Shown one piece after another: positions 38,437 to 47,449 of a stretch of DNA of 64,000 bases. This DNA is from Oscillospiraceae bacterium (lineage in GTDB: Bacteria; Bacillota; Clostridia; Oscillospirales; CAG-272). The notes under the pieces were generated by a model that was given only the letters and a program-made list of their open reading frames with translations, did no database searches and was not told the origin of the DNA. Every line of letters begins with the position of its first letter. The stretch's first letter is position 1. The position numbers were made by a program, and so were the translations under genes. The stretch covers positions 7,298-71,297 of the forward strand of contig QAKK01000039.1 of NCBI GenBank assembly GCA_003343845.1, given 5' to 3'.

Positions 38437-39765
38437 ATGCGAAAGTATTATTTTGCGGCGGTGATCCTCTGCCTTGTAGGACTCCTGCTGCCCGCCGCGG
38501 CGGCAGAGCCGGTGCGCGTCGCCTTCATCGACAGCGGCGTCTCGACAAAGCACCTGGATGCCGCGCGCGTCGAGGCGGGGGAAAATCTCATTTTCCCCGC
38601 GCGGGACACGGAGGATCGCGTCGGGCACGGCACCGCCACGGCGGGGATCCTGCTCGGCTCGGCGGAGCTGGGCATTCCGGCGCTCGCGGCAGATGCGGTC
38701 GTCGTGCCGCTCGTGTGCTATGACACCTATCCCACCGGCGTGGCGGCGCGCGGCGACGCAGCGCTGATGGCGGATGCCATCCGCCGCGCCGTGGACGTCT
38801 ACGGCTGCCGCATTATCAACATCAGCATGGGCATTGCCGCGCCCGATCCCGCTCTTGCCGCCGCCGTGGACTATGCGGAGGAGATGGGCGTGCTGATCGT
38901 TTCCGCCGTCGGCAATGACTATGCCGAGTCGCCGGACACCGCCTATTATCCAGCCGCCTATGACAGCGTGGTCGGGGTCGGCGCCTATGACGGCGCGGGT
39001 GCTGCGGCATTCTCGGGGCGCATCGGCGTCTCGGTGGTCGCCCCGGGCGTGAACATCGCTGCGGTGACCAACCGCAATGAGGCAAAGGCGGTGCTGCGGA
39101 GCGGCACATCCTATGCCTGCGCCTATGTCAGCGGCGTCTGCGCCGATATGCTCGCCGCCGACCCGTCGCTCTGTGCGGCGGGGCTGCGCGCTGCGCTGTA
39201 TGCGGCGGCGCGCGATGTCGGCGAGCCGGGCTTTGATGCGGCATGCGGGTATGGATTGGTCTCGGCGGCGGACGGCTTTGTCGATGTGCACCCGGAGGAC
39301 TGGTTTTATGACAGTGTGCTGACGCTTTCGGCGCGCGGCATCATGACCGGCGTGTCGCACACGGTGTTTGACCCGGACGGCGAAATGACGTATGCCGGCT
39401 TTCTGACGCTGCTCTGGCGCGCCTGCGGCGCACCCGGCGACGCTGCCGCCGTCTGGTCGGCGGAGACGGGCGTGTCTCTCGCGGATGCGGCGGATGCGCT
39501 CGCCGCACCGGTTTCGCGGGAGAATGCCGCCGTTCTGCTTTGGCGGTATGCCGCCTATCTCGGGATGGATCGGTATCGTCGCGCGCCCGCCGATGCCTTT
39601 GCCGACAGCGCCGCATTCTCCATGGAAGCGGTTGTGCCGATCGCCTGGGCGGCGGCAAACGGCATTTTCCGCGGCACGGCGGCGCGCACCTTCGCGCCGC
39701 GCGCCGCGCTCACCCGCGCGCAGGCGGCAACGCTGCTCACCCGCCTTGCCGCCGCAGCCGGGTGA
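38437..39765 (+). CDS. Secreted subtilisin-like serine protease with SLH repeats
   Basis: This 442-residue protein has a signal peptide (about 1-22) and a peptidase S8 domain. The triad is Asp in FIDSGVS (about residue 33), His in GHGTATAGIL (about 68) and Ser in SGTSYACAY (about 224). The catalytic domain is short and has no propeptide. SLH-like repeats follow from about residue 285 (DVHPEDWFYDSVLTLSARGI, then about 380 onward). The protease is thus probably anchored to the same wall polymer as the preceding SLH protein and may process surface proteins. That role is inferred from the operon position. Confidence 0.92.
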   Translation: MRKYYFAAVILCLVGLLLPAAAAEPVRVAFIDSGVSTKHLDAARVEAGENLIFPARDTEDRVGHGTATAGILLGSAELGIPALAADAVVVPLVCYDTYPTGVAARGDAALMADAIRRAVDVYGCRIINISMGIAAPDPALAAAVDYAEEMGVLIVSAVGNDYAESPDTAYYPAAYDSVVGVGAYDGAGAAAFSGRIGVSVVAPGVNIAAVTNRNEAKAVLRSGTSYACAYVSGVCADMLAADPSLCAAGLRAALYAAARDVGEPGFDAACGYGLVSAADGFVDVHPEDWFYDSVLTLSARGIMTGVSHTVFDPDGEMTYAGFLTLLWRACGAPGDAAAVWSAETGVSLADAADALAAPVSRENAAVLLWRYAAYLGMDRYRRAPADAFADSAAFSMEAVVPIAWAAANGIFRGTAARTFAPRAALTRAQAATLLTRLAAAAG

Positions 39766-39783
39766 TCGTATCGGGAGAAATAC

Positions 39784-40077
39784 ATGTACAAATACAAAGA
39801 CCCTTATCAGCTGGACTTCCGGCATGTGCAGACTTACGGTGAAGTGCACAAAATCATCAGAGTGGCGATGGATTTTCCCGATTATTACGGCGAAAACTGG
39901 GATGCATTCTGGGATTGCCTGACCGATATGACAGGCAGACCTTTGCATGTGCAGATTGCAGGGCTGGATGTTTTGCAAAGAAAATTTCCGGAGGCGTGCG
40001 CGCAGATGCTGGAGGCTCTGCGCGACCTTCGGCAGCAGTACGGCGGCGATATTTCCGTTGAAATCCTTGCGCCCTGA
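39784..40077 (+). CDS. Barstar (barnase inhibitor)-family protein
   Basis: This 97-residue cytosolic protein has the barstar signature: DFPDYYGENWDAFWDCLTDM at about residues 30-49, with preceding strand and following helices. Barstar proteins neutralise secreted ribonucleases of the barnase type. No ribonuclease toxin was found in this window. The gene starts 18 nt after the protease stop (GGGAG upstream) and ends at a strong terminator, so it is the last gene of the surface operon. It may instead be a regulatory inhibitor or orphan immunity gene. Confidence 0.92.
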   Translation: MYKYKDPYQLDFRHVQTYGEVHKIIRVAMDFPDYYGENWDAFWDCLTDMTGRPLHVQIAGLDVLQRKFPEACAQMLEALRDLRQQYGGDISVEILAP

Positions 40078-40087
40078 ACCTGATAAG

Positions 40088-40121
40088 AAAAATCGCACTT
40101 GCTTTTGCAAGTGCGATTTTT
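40088..40121. terminator. Bidirectional intrinsic terminator of the surface operon
   Basis: A perfect 15-bp stem (AAAAATCGCACTTGC) with loop TTTT has T runs on both strands, between convergent genes. Confidence 0.93.
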
Positions 40122-40131
40122 ATATATTTTT

Positions 40132-40491
40132 TCACCCGAGCAGGTCCTGTTTGCGGGAGAGGATGGCGGCGCAGGCGGTGCAGGCGGGGCAATCGCAGTA
40201 CTTTGCGCCGGATGCGGCAAGCGCGTCGGCATGGGCGGCAAAGGCTTTTACGCCCTCCGCGCCGAAGATGCCTGCGGCGGCGTCCGAATGGGCAAAGGCG
40301 ACAAGCCCGTCGATCGGCTCGATGTCCTCTTCGGCTTCGCGCACAAGCGCTTTTGCCGCGGCGGTTTCGTCTGCCGTGCCGAGCGCGGCGAGGAAGCGGT
40401 TGGCTGCTTCTTTCGCCTCGGCGCATGCCGAGGATGCGGCGGCGAGGTCGCCGGCTTTTTCTTTCAGGAATGTACGGAGTTCTTCAGTCAT
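40132..40491 (-). CDS. Small protein with C-terminal cysteine cluster
   Basis: This 119-residue helical, acidic protein ends in AKYCDCPACTACAAIL. The four cysteines are spaced CxCxxCxxC, a possible metal or cluster site. I recall close relatives in Lachnospiraceae and Oscillospiraceae, where they carry an unhelpful chaperone label. The function is not established. The start at 40491 has AAAGG 10 nt upstream, while an ATG three codons earlier abuts it. It follows the exonuclease-fusion gene by 30 nt on the same strand and is probably co-transcribed. Confidence 0.82.
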   Translation of the reverse strand: MTEELRTFLKEKAGDLAAASSACAEAKEAANRFLAALGTADETAAAKALVREAEEDIEPIDGLVAFAHSDAAAGIFGAEGVKAFAAHADALAASGAKYCDCPACTACAAILSRKQDLLG

Positions 40492-40521
40492 AACAATCAT
40501 CCTTTCGGTTTTATTTTCGGG

Positions 40522-42201
40522 TCAGAGATCGACCTTCAGATCTTTGTGGTAGTAGATTTTGTCGTGCTCGCCGATCTCGCGGAGCACGCGGGCTGGATTG
40601 CCGACGGCGACCACGTTTGCAGGCAGATTCTTGGTCACCACAGCACCCGCGCCGACGACGGTGTTGTCGCCGATCGTCACGCCGGGCAGGACGATGGCGC
40701 CCGCGCCCAGCCACACGTTGTTGCCGATCGTCACCGGCAGGTTGTATTGCAGGGCGGCGCGGCGCATTTCAGGGTCGATGGGGTGTGCCGCCGTGGCGAT
40801 CACCACGTTCGGCGCGCACATGCAGCCGTCTCCGATGCGAATGTCGGCGTCGTCCACCAGCGTCAGGTTGAAGTTGGCGTAGAAATCGCGCCCGATGTGC
40901 ACATGTCTGCCGCCGAAATTGGCGTGGAACGGCGGCTCGATGTAGGCGTTCTCGCCGATCTCGGCGAACATCTCGCGCAGCAGAGCGGCGCGCTTTTCGG
41001 TTTCACCCGGGCGGGTCGCGTTGTAGTCGTACACCGTCTCGAGATAGCCTGCCTGCTCGTCCATGATCGACGGGTCGGACGGGTAATAGATGCGCCCGCT
41101 CTCCATGCGTGCGCGCGCTTCCTCGGTGGACATGGCAAAGCGGTTTTCGGGCGCGACAGGCGCTGCGGCGGTCACAGCAACTTCGGCGGGCGCGACATCG
41201 GCAGCCTTTTCGGCGTCGGCTTGCTTTGCCGCCTCGCGGGCGGCGGCGCGTTCGGCTGCCTTCTGCTTTTTGCGCTCGCGCATCCGTTCCTTGAAGGCGG
41301 TCTTGCGCGCCTCGGCTTTTTCCGCTGCCGCGCCGTAATGCTCGTCGGCATGGTCGGTTCCTTTGTAGAGCGTGCGCAGAGCGTATACCGTCGTTTTGTC
41401 CGGCATGCGGAAGCGCATCCGCCCGACAAACGCGCCGTCGGTGTCGCAGTGGGCGACCGTGATGTAGGAGCCGCCGCCCTTGGCGACCCATTTCTCGGTT
41501 TGCAGCACCGCGCCGCAGGTCGGGCAGCGGGGCAGGGTCAGCTCCGTGTCCGCAAAGGCATCGCGCTTGCTTTTGTACGGTCCGAACCGACCGTTTTCGA
41601 CCGGGTGCTCCCAAAGCGTGCCGGGGTCACCGCCGTAATCCGACAGCCCCGCGCCGAGGTCGAGGTGCGCGGCGACCAGTGCCGTGTGGTAGGCGTCGTG
41701 CAGGGCATCGTGCGCCTCAAATTCAGGCGCGATGCCGTAGTATTCCATCGCGTAGGCAAGCGAACGCTGCCCTTTGCCGCCGTCGGTCTGCGCGTTGAAC
41801 ACGGTCTGTAAATTGTAGAAGTCGGCGCAAAGCGAGGTGTCCAGTCCCCACGCGGTCATGTTCTGCTTCAGCATCGGGATGTCGTCGTAGCCCCAGGTGA
41901 GCAGGATGGGATGTTCGCCGCAGAAGGTGGCAAACGCCGCGCAGACCTCGGGAAAGTCCGGCGCGTCCGCCAGCATCTCCTTGGTGATGCCGGTCAGCTC
42001 CCGCACGCGGCGGTTGAGCCGCTTGTAGAAGCGCGGGTGCACGCACATTGAAAAGCTGTCCGCCACGCTGCCGTCGGGCGCAAGGCGCACCGCGCCGATC
42101 TGCATGATCTCGCCCGAAAGGCGCACGCCGTTTGCACCCCGCTGGGGCTGATCGGCGCACGCGGGCTGATTCCATTCCATGTCGAATACGATATAAGCCA
42201 T
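40522..42201 (-). CDS. Fusion protein: DEDDh 3'-5' exonuclease plus maltose-type O-acetyltransferase
   Basis: One continuous 559-residue frame joins two unrelated enzymes. Residues 1-180 form a DEDDh exonuclease of the KapD/ERI-1 type (VFDMEWNQP, YDDIPML, and HDALHDAYHTA with the catalytic His and Asp). Residues about 225-290 include CPTCG and a W..GGG segment, a small zinc-ribbon-like extension. An Ala/Lys/Glu-rich linker spans about 300-350. Residues 357-559 are a full maltose/galactoside O-acetyltransferase: an MSTEEARARMESG N-terminus and a left-handed beta helix with IGNNVWLGAGAIVLPGVTIG and a catalytic His in TAAHPID. No ribosome-binding site precedes the internal ATG. Confidence 0.93.
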   Translation of the reverse strand: MAYIVFDMEWNQPACADQPQRGANGVRLSGEIMQIGAVRLAPDGSVADSFSMCVHPRFYKRLNRRVRELTGITKEMLADAPDFPEVCAAFATFCGEHPILLTWGYDDIPMLKQNMTAWGLDTSLCADFYNLQTVFNAQTDGGKGQRSLAYAMEYYGIAPEFEAHDALHDAYHTALVAAHLDLGAGLSDYGGDPGTLWEHPVENGRFGPYKSKRDAFADTELTLPRCPTCGAVLQTEKWVAKGGGSYITVAHCDTDGAFVGRMRFRMPDKTTVYALRTLYKGTDHADEHYGAAAEKAEARKTAFKERMRERKKQKAAERAAAREAAKQADAEKAADVAPAEVAVTAAAPVAPENRFAMSTEEARARMESGRIYYPSDPSIMDEQAGYLETVYDYNATRPGETEKRAALLREMFAEIGENAYIEPPFHANFGGRHVHIGRDFYANFNLTLVDDADIRIGDGCMCAPNVVIATAAHPIDPEMRRAALQYNLPVTIGNNVWLGAGAIVLPGVTIGDNTVVGAGAVVTKNLPANVVAVGNPARVLREIGEHDKIYYHKDLKVDL

Positions 42202-42234
42202 AAAAACTCCGATTCATTTAATCAATCACCATTT

Positions 42235-42263
42235 AATATACCACATCTGTCCGCCGATTTCCA
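42235..42263 (-). promoter_or_regulatory. Predicted promoter of the exonuclease-fusion gene
   Basis: On the minus strand, TGGAAA and TATATT are 17 bp apart in an AT-rich 136-bp gap. The divergent flippase promoter is less obvious. Confidence 0.45.
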
Positions 42264-42337
42264 CCCCTATTTTAATCATTGTACCCATCGGCTCGGCATA
42301 GAATGCTGTAGCGGGACATTTCCCAAAGGAGAAAACG

Positions 42338-43894
42338 ATGGAGCGGGCAAAACGGTATCTTGTCAATGCACTCATCCTCAGCGGCTGCACCTTGCTGATG
42401 CGCACGGTGGGCGTTGCGTTCAATGCCTTCTGCGTGGATCGCGTGGGCGCGGAGGGTATGGGTCTTTTTTCGCTGGTCATGAGCGTCTACACCTTCGCCG
42501 TGACCTTTGCCACCTCGGGCGTCAACCTTGCCGCCACACGACTCGTCGCTCTGCACGTCGGGCGCGGCGAGGGGAACAGCGCAAGGAGCGCCATGCGCAG
42601 CTGCCTTCTGTATGCGGCGGCGTTCGGCACGGCGGCGACCGTCGGGCTTTTTTTCTTTGCGAAGCCCTGCGCCGTGCACTTCCTGCACGAGCCGCGCGCC
42701 GCATTGTCGCTGCGCGGCGTGTCGCTCTCGCTCCTGCCGCTTTCGCTCTGCTCCGCGTTCTGCGGGTACTTTGCCGCGGTGCGCCGCGTGTACAAGAACG
42801 CGGTGTCGCAGGTCATCGAGCAGGCGGTGAAGATCGCCGCCTGCGCCTTTCTCCTCGCCGTCCTTGTGCCGCGCGGCGTAGAATATGCCTGCCTTGCGCT
42901 GGTGCTGGGCGGCGCGATCAGCGAGATCGCGTCCTTTCTGTTGCAGATCGTCTCCTATGTGCGGGACAAACGCACGCTAACGGGCGTCGGCGCGCCCGTG
43001 CCCTTTTGCGAGGTGGCGCGGATCTCGCTGCCGGTGGCGCTCTCCGCCTATGTGCGCTCGGGGCTTGTCACGGTCGAACATGTGCTGATCCCGGTGGGGC
43101 TTGCCGCCTTCGGCGATGCAAACGCGCTTGCCACCTACGGTGTCATCAGCGCGGTCGCCCTGCCTGTTGTGCTCTATCCCACGGCGTTTGTCGGCGCGTT
43201 TTCGTCGCTCATCATCCCCGAGGTGACCGAATTTGATGCGAAGGAGAACCGCCGCGAGGTCGCCTATGTCACGGCGCGCGCCTTCTCGGTCACGCTGTTT
43301 TGCTCGATACTCGCCGCCGGCTTCTTCGGCGCTTTTGCGGCGGACATCTGCCGCGTGGTTTACGGCGACACCGCCGCTGCGGACTATCTGCGCATGCTTT
43401 CGCCGCTGATGCCCGTGATGTTTCTCGACACGGTGACCGACTCCATCTTAAAAGGGCTCGGCAAGCAGTTCTATACCATGTGCGTCAACATTGCTGATGC
43501 GGCGATCAGCGTCCTGCTCGTCGCCTTTCTCGTGCCGAAGATGGGGATCGTCGGCTATATCGTCGTCATCTATGTTTCGGAGTGCATCAACACGCTGTTC
43601 AGCATCGGCAAGCTCTGCGTGTGCGTGGACTTCCGTGCCCGCCCGTACAAGTGGGTGCTTTCCCCGCTGGCAGCGGCGGTCGGTGCGTCGCGCATCGCCG
43701 TGCTGTTGCTCTCGCGCCTCGGGCTTGCCGCCTCGTGGGGGGAGCTGTGCCTCGCCTTTGCGCTCTTCGCCGCGCTCTACACCGCGCTTTGCGCGCTGCT
43801 CGGCGCGCTCGGGCGCGAGGAGCTTTGCTGGCTCAAAAATATTTTCCGAAAAGAGCGAAAACCGTCTTTCAAAACCGGCTCGACTATGCTATAA
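42338..43894 (+). CDS. SpoVB/MurJ-type polysaccharide flippase (MATE-like)
   Basis: This 518-residue membrane protein has about fourteen helices and the MVF/MATE-like fold of SpoVB and MurJ relatives. It probably flips lipid-linked envelope precursors across the membrane. The sequence near residues 335-365 (RVVYGDTAAADYL) is typical of the SpoVB branch. In spore formers SpoVB supports cortex or wall precursor transport. Whether this organism sporulates is not shown by the window. The start at 42338 follows AAAGGAG. Confidence 0.85.
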   Translation: MERAKRYLVNALILSGCTLLMRTVGVAFNAFCVDRVGAEGMGLFSLVMSVYTFAVTFATSGVNLAATRLVALHVGRGEGNSARSAMRSCLLYAAAFGTAATVGLFFFAKPCAVHFLHEPRAALSLRGVSLSLLPLSLCSAFCGYFAAVRRVYKNAVSQVIEQAVKIAACAFLLAVLVPRGVEYACLALVLGGAISEIASFLLQIVSYVRDKRTLTGVGAPVPFCEVARISLPVALSAYVRSGLVTVEHVLIPVGLAAFGDANALATYGVISAVALPVVLYPTAFVGAFSSLIIPEVTEFDAKENRREVAYVTARAFSVTLFCSILAAGFFGAFAADICRVVYGDTAAADYLRMLSPLMPVMFLDTVTDSILKGLGKQFYTMCVNIADAAISVLLVAFLVPKMGIVGYIVVIYVSECINTLFSIGKLCVCVDFRARPYKWVLSPLAAAVGASRIAVLLLSRLGLAASWGELCLAFALFAALYTALCALLGALGREELCWLKNIFRKERKPSFKTGSTML

Positions 43895-43895
43895 T
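43867..43895 (+). promoter_or_regulatory. Extended -10 promoter of the nuclease pair, inside the flippase gene end
   Basis: TTTCAA and TATAAT are 17 bp apart, with TG one base before the -10 (extended -10). It overlaps the last codons of the flippase gene. Confidence 0.75.
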
Positions 43896-43921
43896 TAAAT
43901 ATTAGATTAAGGAAAGTTCGT

Positions 43922-45070
43922 GTGGAAAGAGAAAGTGCCATGAAAGACAAGATCCGCATTCTGCATATGGGCGACGTGCATCTGGACTCGCCCTTTTCCG
44001 CGCTCGGCGTGGATAAGAGCGAGAGCCGCCGCCGCGAGCTGCGCGGGACGTTCACCTCGATCCTGTATCTTGCCAAGGAGAAGAATATCGACCTTGTGCT
44101 GATCTCGGGCGACCTGTTTGACGACGGGTATGCCACCGGCGAGACGGTGGAACTTCTGTGCAGCCAGTTTGCCGCGCTGCCCGACTGCCGCTTTGTGATC
44201 GCGCCCGGCAACCACGATCCCTACACGCGCGGCAGCGTTTGGACGAGCGGCAAGCTGCCGAAAAACGTCTGTGTGTTCTCGAGTGAGACGCTTCAGCGCT
44301 TTGTTTTTGAGGATCTGAACACCGAGGTCTACGGCTGGGCGTTCTGCGCGGACACGCTTGCGGTCAGCCCGCTTGCGGGCAAGACTGCGGATGACAACGG
44401 GCGGCTGCACCTCGTGTGCGGGCACTGCGACATGGCGTCGCCCATTTCGAAGTACTGCCCCGTCACGCGCGAGGATGTGCTGAAGTTCGGCGCGCAGTAT
44501 AACGGCTTTTCGCACATTCACAAGACCCCGGAGGTCGTCACCGAGGGCGGCGTCACCTACAGCTATTCCGGCTTTGTCGAGGGGCGCGGCTTTGACGAGT
44601 GCGGCTACGGCGGCATCAACTATATCGAGGCGGAGACCGCGGGCAGCCATGCCGTCACGGTGCGCCGCATCAAGACGGCGCGCCGCCGCTATATGTGGGA
44701 GACGGTGGACGTCTCGGGCGCGGGAAACCTTTCCGATGTGGCGGAGAAGATCGATCTGCGCATCAAAGAGAAGAAATACACCGACGACACGCTGCTGCGC
44801 GTGACGCTGACCGGCGCGGTCTCGCCCGGACTTGAGAACACCGCACGGCTGGAAAGCGCGGTGCGCGGGCTGTACATGCTCGAAGTGGACGACCGGACAA
44901 GCCCCACCTTTGACGGCGGTGTGCTGGAAAACGATATGACCATGCGCGGCGAGCTCTATCGGGAGCTCTATCCGATGCTGTCGGGCGGCACGCCCGAGGA
45001 GCGGGCGACCGCCGCGGCGGCGCTGCGGCTGGGACTTGCGGCGCTGGAAGGCCGCAATGTGAGCGAGTGA
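43922..45070 (+). CDS. SbcD/Mre11-like DNA nuclease
   Basis: This 382-residue metallophosphoesterase nuclease has metal-binding motifs in order: MGDVHLDSPF (near 16), ISGDLFDDG, PGNHDP, CGHCD and SHIHKTPE. The middle and end form a cap domain. It is the nuclease partner of the ATPase encoded 9 nt downstream, as in SbcCD and YhaO/YhaN. The start is not certain: GTG at 43922 has AAGGAAAG 5 nt upstream, and an ATG at 43940 is also possible. The pair probably acts in double-strand-break end processing at the nucleoid or membrane. Confidence 0.9.
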   Translation: MERESAMKDKIRILHMGDVHLDSPFSALGVDKSESRRRELRGTFTSILYLAKEKNIDLVLISGDLFDDGYATGETVELLCSQFAALPDCRFVIAPGNHDPYTRGSVWTSGKLPKNVCVFSSETLQRFVFEDLNTEVYGWAFCADTLAVSPLAGKTADDNGRLHLVCGHCDMASPISKYCPVTREDVLKFGAQYNGFSHIHKTPEVVTEGGVTYSYSGFVEGRGFDECGYGGINYIEAETAGSHAVTVRRIKTARRRYMWETVDVSGAGNLSDVAEKIDLRIKEKKYTDDTLLRVTLTGAVSPGLENTARLESAVRGLYMLEVDDRTSPTFDGGVLENDMTMRGELYRELYPMLSGGTPEERATAAAALRLGLAALEGRNVSE

Positions 45071-45079
45071 GGGACGACG

Positions 45080-47323
45080 ATGAGAATTGAAAAGATCTGT
45101 ATGGAGTCCTTCATGGGAAAGAAGGATTTTACCCTGACGCTTGCCCCCGGCGTCAACATTCTCGAGGGGGACAACGAGAGCGGCAAGACCACGGTGGCGG
45201 ATTTTATCCGCTTTATGCTCTACGGCGCGTCCTCCAAAGGCATCGGCGGCGCGCTCAGCGAGCGGCAGCGCTTTCTCGGCTTCGGCGAGACCGCGTTCGG
45301 CGGGTACATGGAGCTGTCGGCGCGCGGCACGCGCTACCGCATCGACCGCAAGATCACTGCGGCGGCAAACGGCTTCCGCGAGAGCTTGCAGATCAGCGAT
45401 CTTGCGACGAAGTCGCAGGTGCTGAAGGGTGAGAACGCGGGAGACGCGCTGCTCGGCGTGCCGGAGACCGTCTTCTCGCGCACGGCGTACATCACACAGG
45501 CGGACGGCGCCTATTCCGGCGGCGAGGAGCTGAGCGCCGCGATTGAGAATCTGCTCTTTTCCGCAGACGAGACGGTCAGCACCGAGAAGGCGCTGAAAAA
45601 GCTGGATGCGCTCCGCGTTTCGCTGCTGCACAAGAACGGCAAGGGCGGGCAGCTCTCGGACCTTGCCGCCGAGCGGGAGGCGCTTTCCGCGCGGCTGGAG
45701 AAGGCGCTCTCGGACAACAGCGAGATCATTGCCAAGGAGGGCAGCCTCGCCGACACGCTGAAACGCATTGAAGACAACCGGACCGAATACAGCCGCACGA
45801 AGAAGCTCTGCGAGCTGTACGACAGCTATATTGCGCACACCCGCTTTGAAAAACTGGATGCGGTCGATGCGCACCTCGCCGAACTGGATCGCGCGGAGGC
45901 GGCGCTGCTTGCCCGCTTTGACGGCTTTGCGCCGGACGGCGAGTACCTCGGCAGACTGCGGCAGGCGGCGGAGAACGCCGCCGCCGAGGAAATGCGGGTT
46001 GCGGGTGCGGAGCGGGCACTGAAGGTTGCCGCCGACGCGCGCGCCGCCGCCGAGGAAACCCCGGAGACGGGCGAGGATCGCGACCTTGCGGACGCCGCCC
46101 GCCGTGCAGGCGGCGCGGCAAAGGCTGCGCGCACGCTGAACATCATCGGCATTATCCTGCTTCTGCTCGGCGCTGCGGCAGCGGGTGTCGTCTATCTGCT
46201 TCGCCTGGATGCACCGCTCTATGCGGCGGCGGGCGGCGCGGCGGCAGCCGGCGTGCTGCTTCTGATTCTTGCGGGCGTCCGCCGCGCGAAAGCCGGTACG
46301 CTGCTGCGCAGTTTCGGCGTATCCTCCGCAGGGGAGCTGGACGAGCGCCTGCGCGCCGCAGAGGAAAGCCGGACGGCGGCGGAAGAAGCGCGCGCGCATA
46401 CGCGGGAGCGCGAGGCATCCGCACGTGCGCTGCTGGAGAGCGCGAAAGAGACGCTTGCCGAAAAGAAACGTGCGCTTGCCGACATTCTGTCGCGGCTCGG
46501 CGGCGGGGAGACCGACGCGGTCGCGGGACTTGCCGAGGCTTACATCCGCGACGCGGAGAAGCTCCGCACCGAGCGGCAGGCGGCAGAGGAAGAAAAGAAG
46601 CATCTGACCGCCGAGACCCGCGCTTACGACCGGGAAACGGTTGCTGCCACGCTTGCGCCGGTCGGCGATCTCTCGGTATTTGAAAAGGTAGACATCACCG
46701 AATACCGGCGCCGCCGCGACTTCTGCGAAAACGCGCTTGCCGCGCTGGAATCCAAAAAGAGCGACCTTGAAAAGGCGCTTGCCGCGCTCCATGCAACCGT
46801 GGAGAAGCCTGCGCTGCTTCGCGCGGCGCTGGATGCGCTGGACAGGCAGTATGCCGCCGCAAAGGCGAAGTACGACGCGGCGGAACTGGCGATCCGCGCG
46901 ATCGGCAATGCCTCCGAGGGGCTGCGCACGCGCGTCTCGCCCCGCCTTGCCGACTATGCCGGCAAGCTGCTCTCCGCCGTGACCGGCGGCAGCATCGGCG
47001 AGCTCGGCGTGGACAGCACGCTTGCGTTGACCTATATGGCAGAGGGCGGCGCGCACAGCGTGGAGTACATGTCGAAGGGCACAAAGGAGGCGGCGTACTT
47101 TGCGCTGCGCCTTGCGCTTGTCGACCTGCTATATAAGGAAGAAAAACCACCGCTCGTCTTTGATGAGAGCTTTGCCTATGCGGACGACCGCCGCACTGAG
47201 CGCATGCTGCGCCTGCTCTGCGCGCTGGCGGGCGAAGGCGTACAGTCGGTTGTCCTCGCCTGCCACAGCCGTGAGGGAGACATCGCCGCAAAATTCGGCT
47301 GTACCCGTCTGCATCTCGACTGA
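45080..47323 (+). CDS. YhaN/Rad50-like AAA ATPase with internal membrane segment
   Basis: This 747-residue SMC-type ATPase has Walker A GDNESGKTT at residues 30-38. Coiled-coil regions rich in Ala/Glu/Lys/Arg flank a hydrophobic region at about 350-400 that reads as two transmembrane helices. The C-terminal part carries the SMC-like signature (SKGTKEAAYFALRLAL) and LVFDESFAY as Walker B. The split ATPase around a membrane-spanning coiled coil is a YhaN feature, so the SbcCD-like complex may sit at the membrane. It is co-transcribed with the nuclease gene. Confidence 0.9.
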   Translation: MRIEKICMESFMGKKDFTLTLAPGVNILEGDNESGKTTVADFIRFMLYGASSKGIGGALSERQRFLGFGETAFGGYMELSARGTRYRIDRKITAAANGFRESLQISDLATKSQVLKGENAGDALLGVPETVFSRTAYITQADGAYSGGEELSAAIENLLFSADETVSTEKALKKLDALRVSLLHKNGKGGQLSDLAAEREALSARLEKALSDNSEIIAKEGSLADTLKRIEDNRTEYSRTKKLCELYDSYIAHTRFEKLDAVDAHLAELDRAEAALLARFDGFAPDGEYLGRLRQAAENAAAEEMRVAGAERALKVAADARAAAEETPETGEDRDLADAARRAGGAAKAARTLNIIGIILLLLGAAAAGVVYLLRLDAPLYAAAGGAAAAGVLLLILAGVRRAKAGTLLRSFGVSSAGELDERLRAAEESRTAAEEARAHTREREASARALLESAKETLAEKKRALADILSRLGGGETDAVAGLAEAYIRDAEKLRTERQAAEEEKKHLTAETRAYDRETVAATLAPVGDLSVFEKVDITEYRRRRDFCENALAALESKKSDLEKALAALHATVEKPALLRAALDALDRQYAAAKAKYDAAELAIRAIGNASEGLRTRVSPRLADYAGKLLSAVTGGSIGELGVDSTLALTYMAEGGAHSVEYMSKGTKEAAYFALRLALVDLLYKEEKPPLVFDESFAYADDRRTERMLRLLCALAGEGVQSVVLACHSREGDIAAKFGCTRLHLD

Positions 47324-47383
47324 AAAGCACTGTCTGATGTGCCAAATTTCCGCACAAAAAATTATAAAGTTTTAAAAAACGCC

Positions 47384-47412
47384 TTTACAAACTGCAAAGT
47401 CAACTGTATAAT
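47384..47412 (+). promoter_or_regulatory. Predicted promoter of rsmE
   Basis: TTTACA and TATAAT are separated by 17 bp, 38 bp before the start codon. Confidence 0.7.
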
Positions 47413-47449
47413 ATGTGCGAATACTTTGTACAAACCACACGGAGGCGTT

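Noticed and set aside
43907..47056. Long minus-strand frame opposite the nuclease/ATPase pair
   Set aside because: Shadow of the SbcD/YhaN-like genes, whose catalytic motifs are intact.
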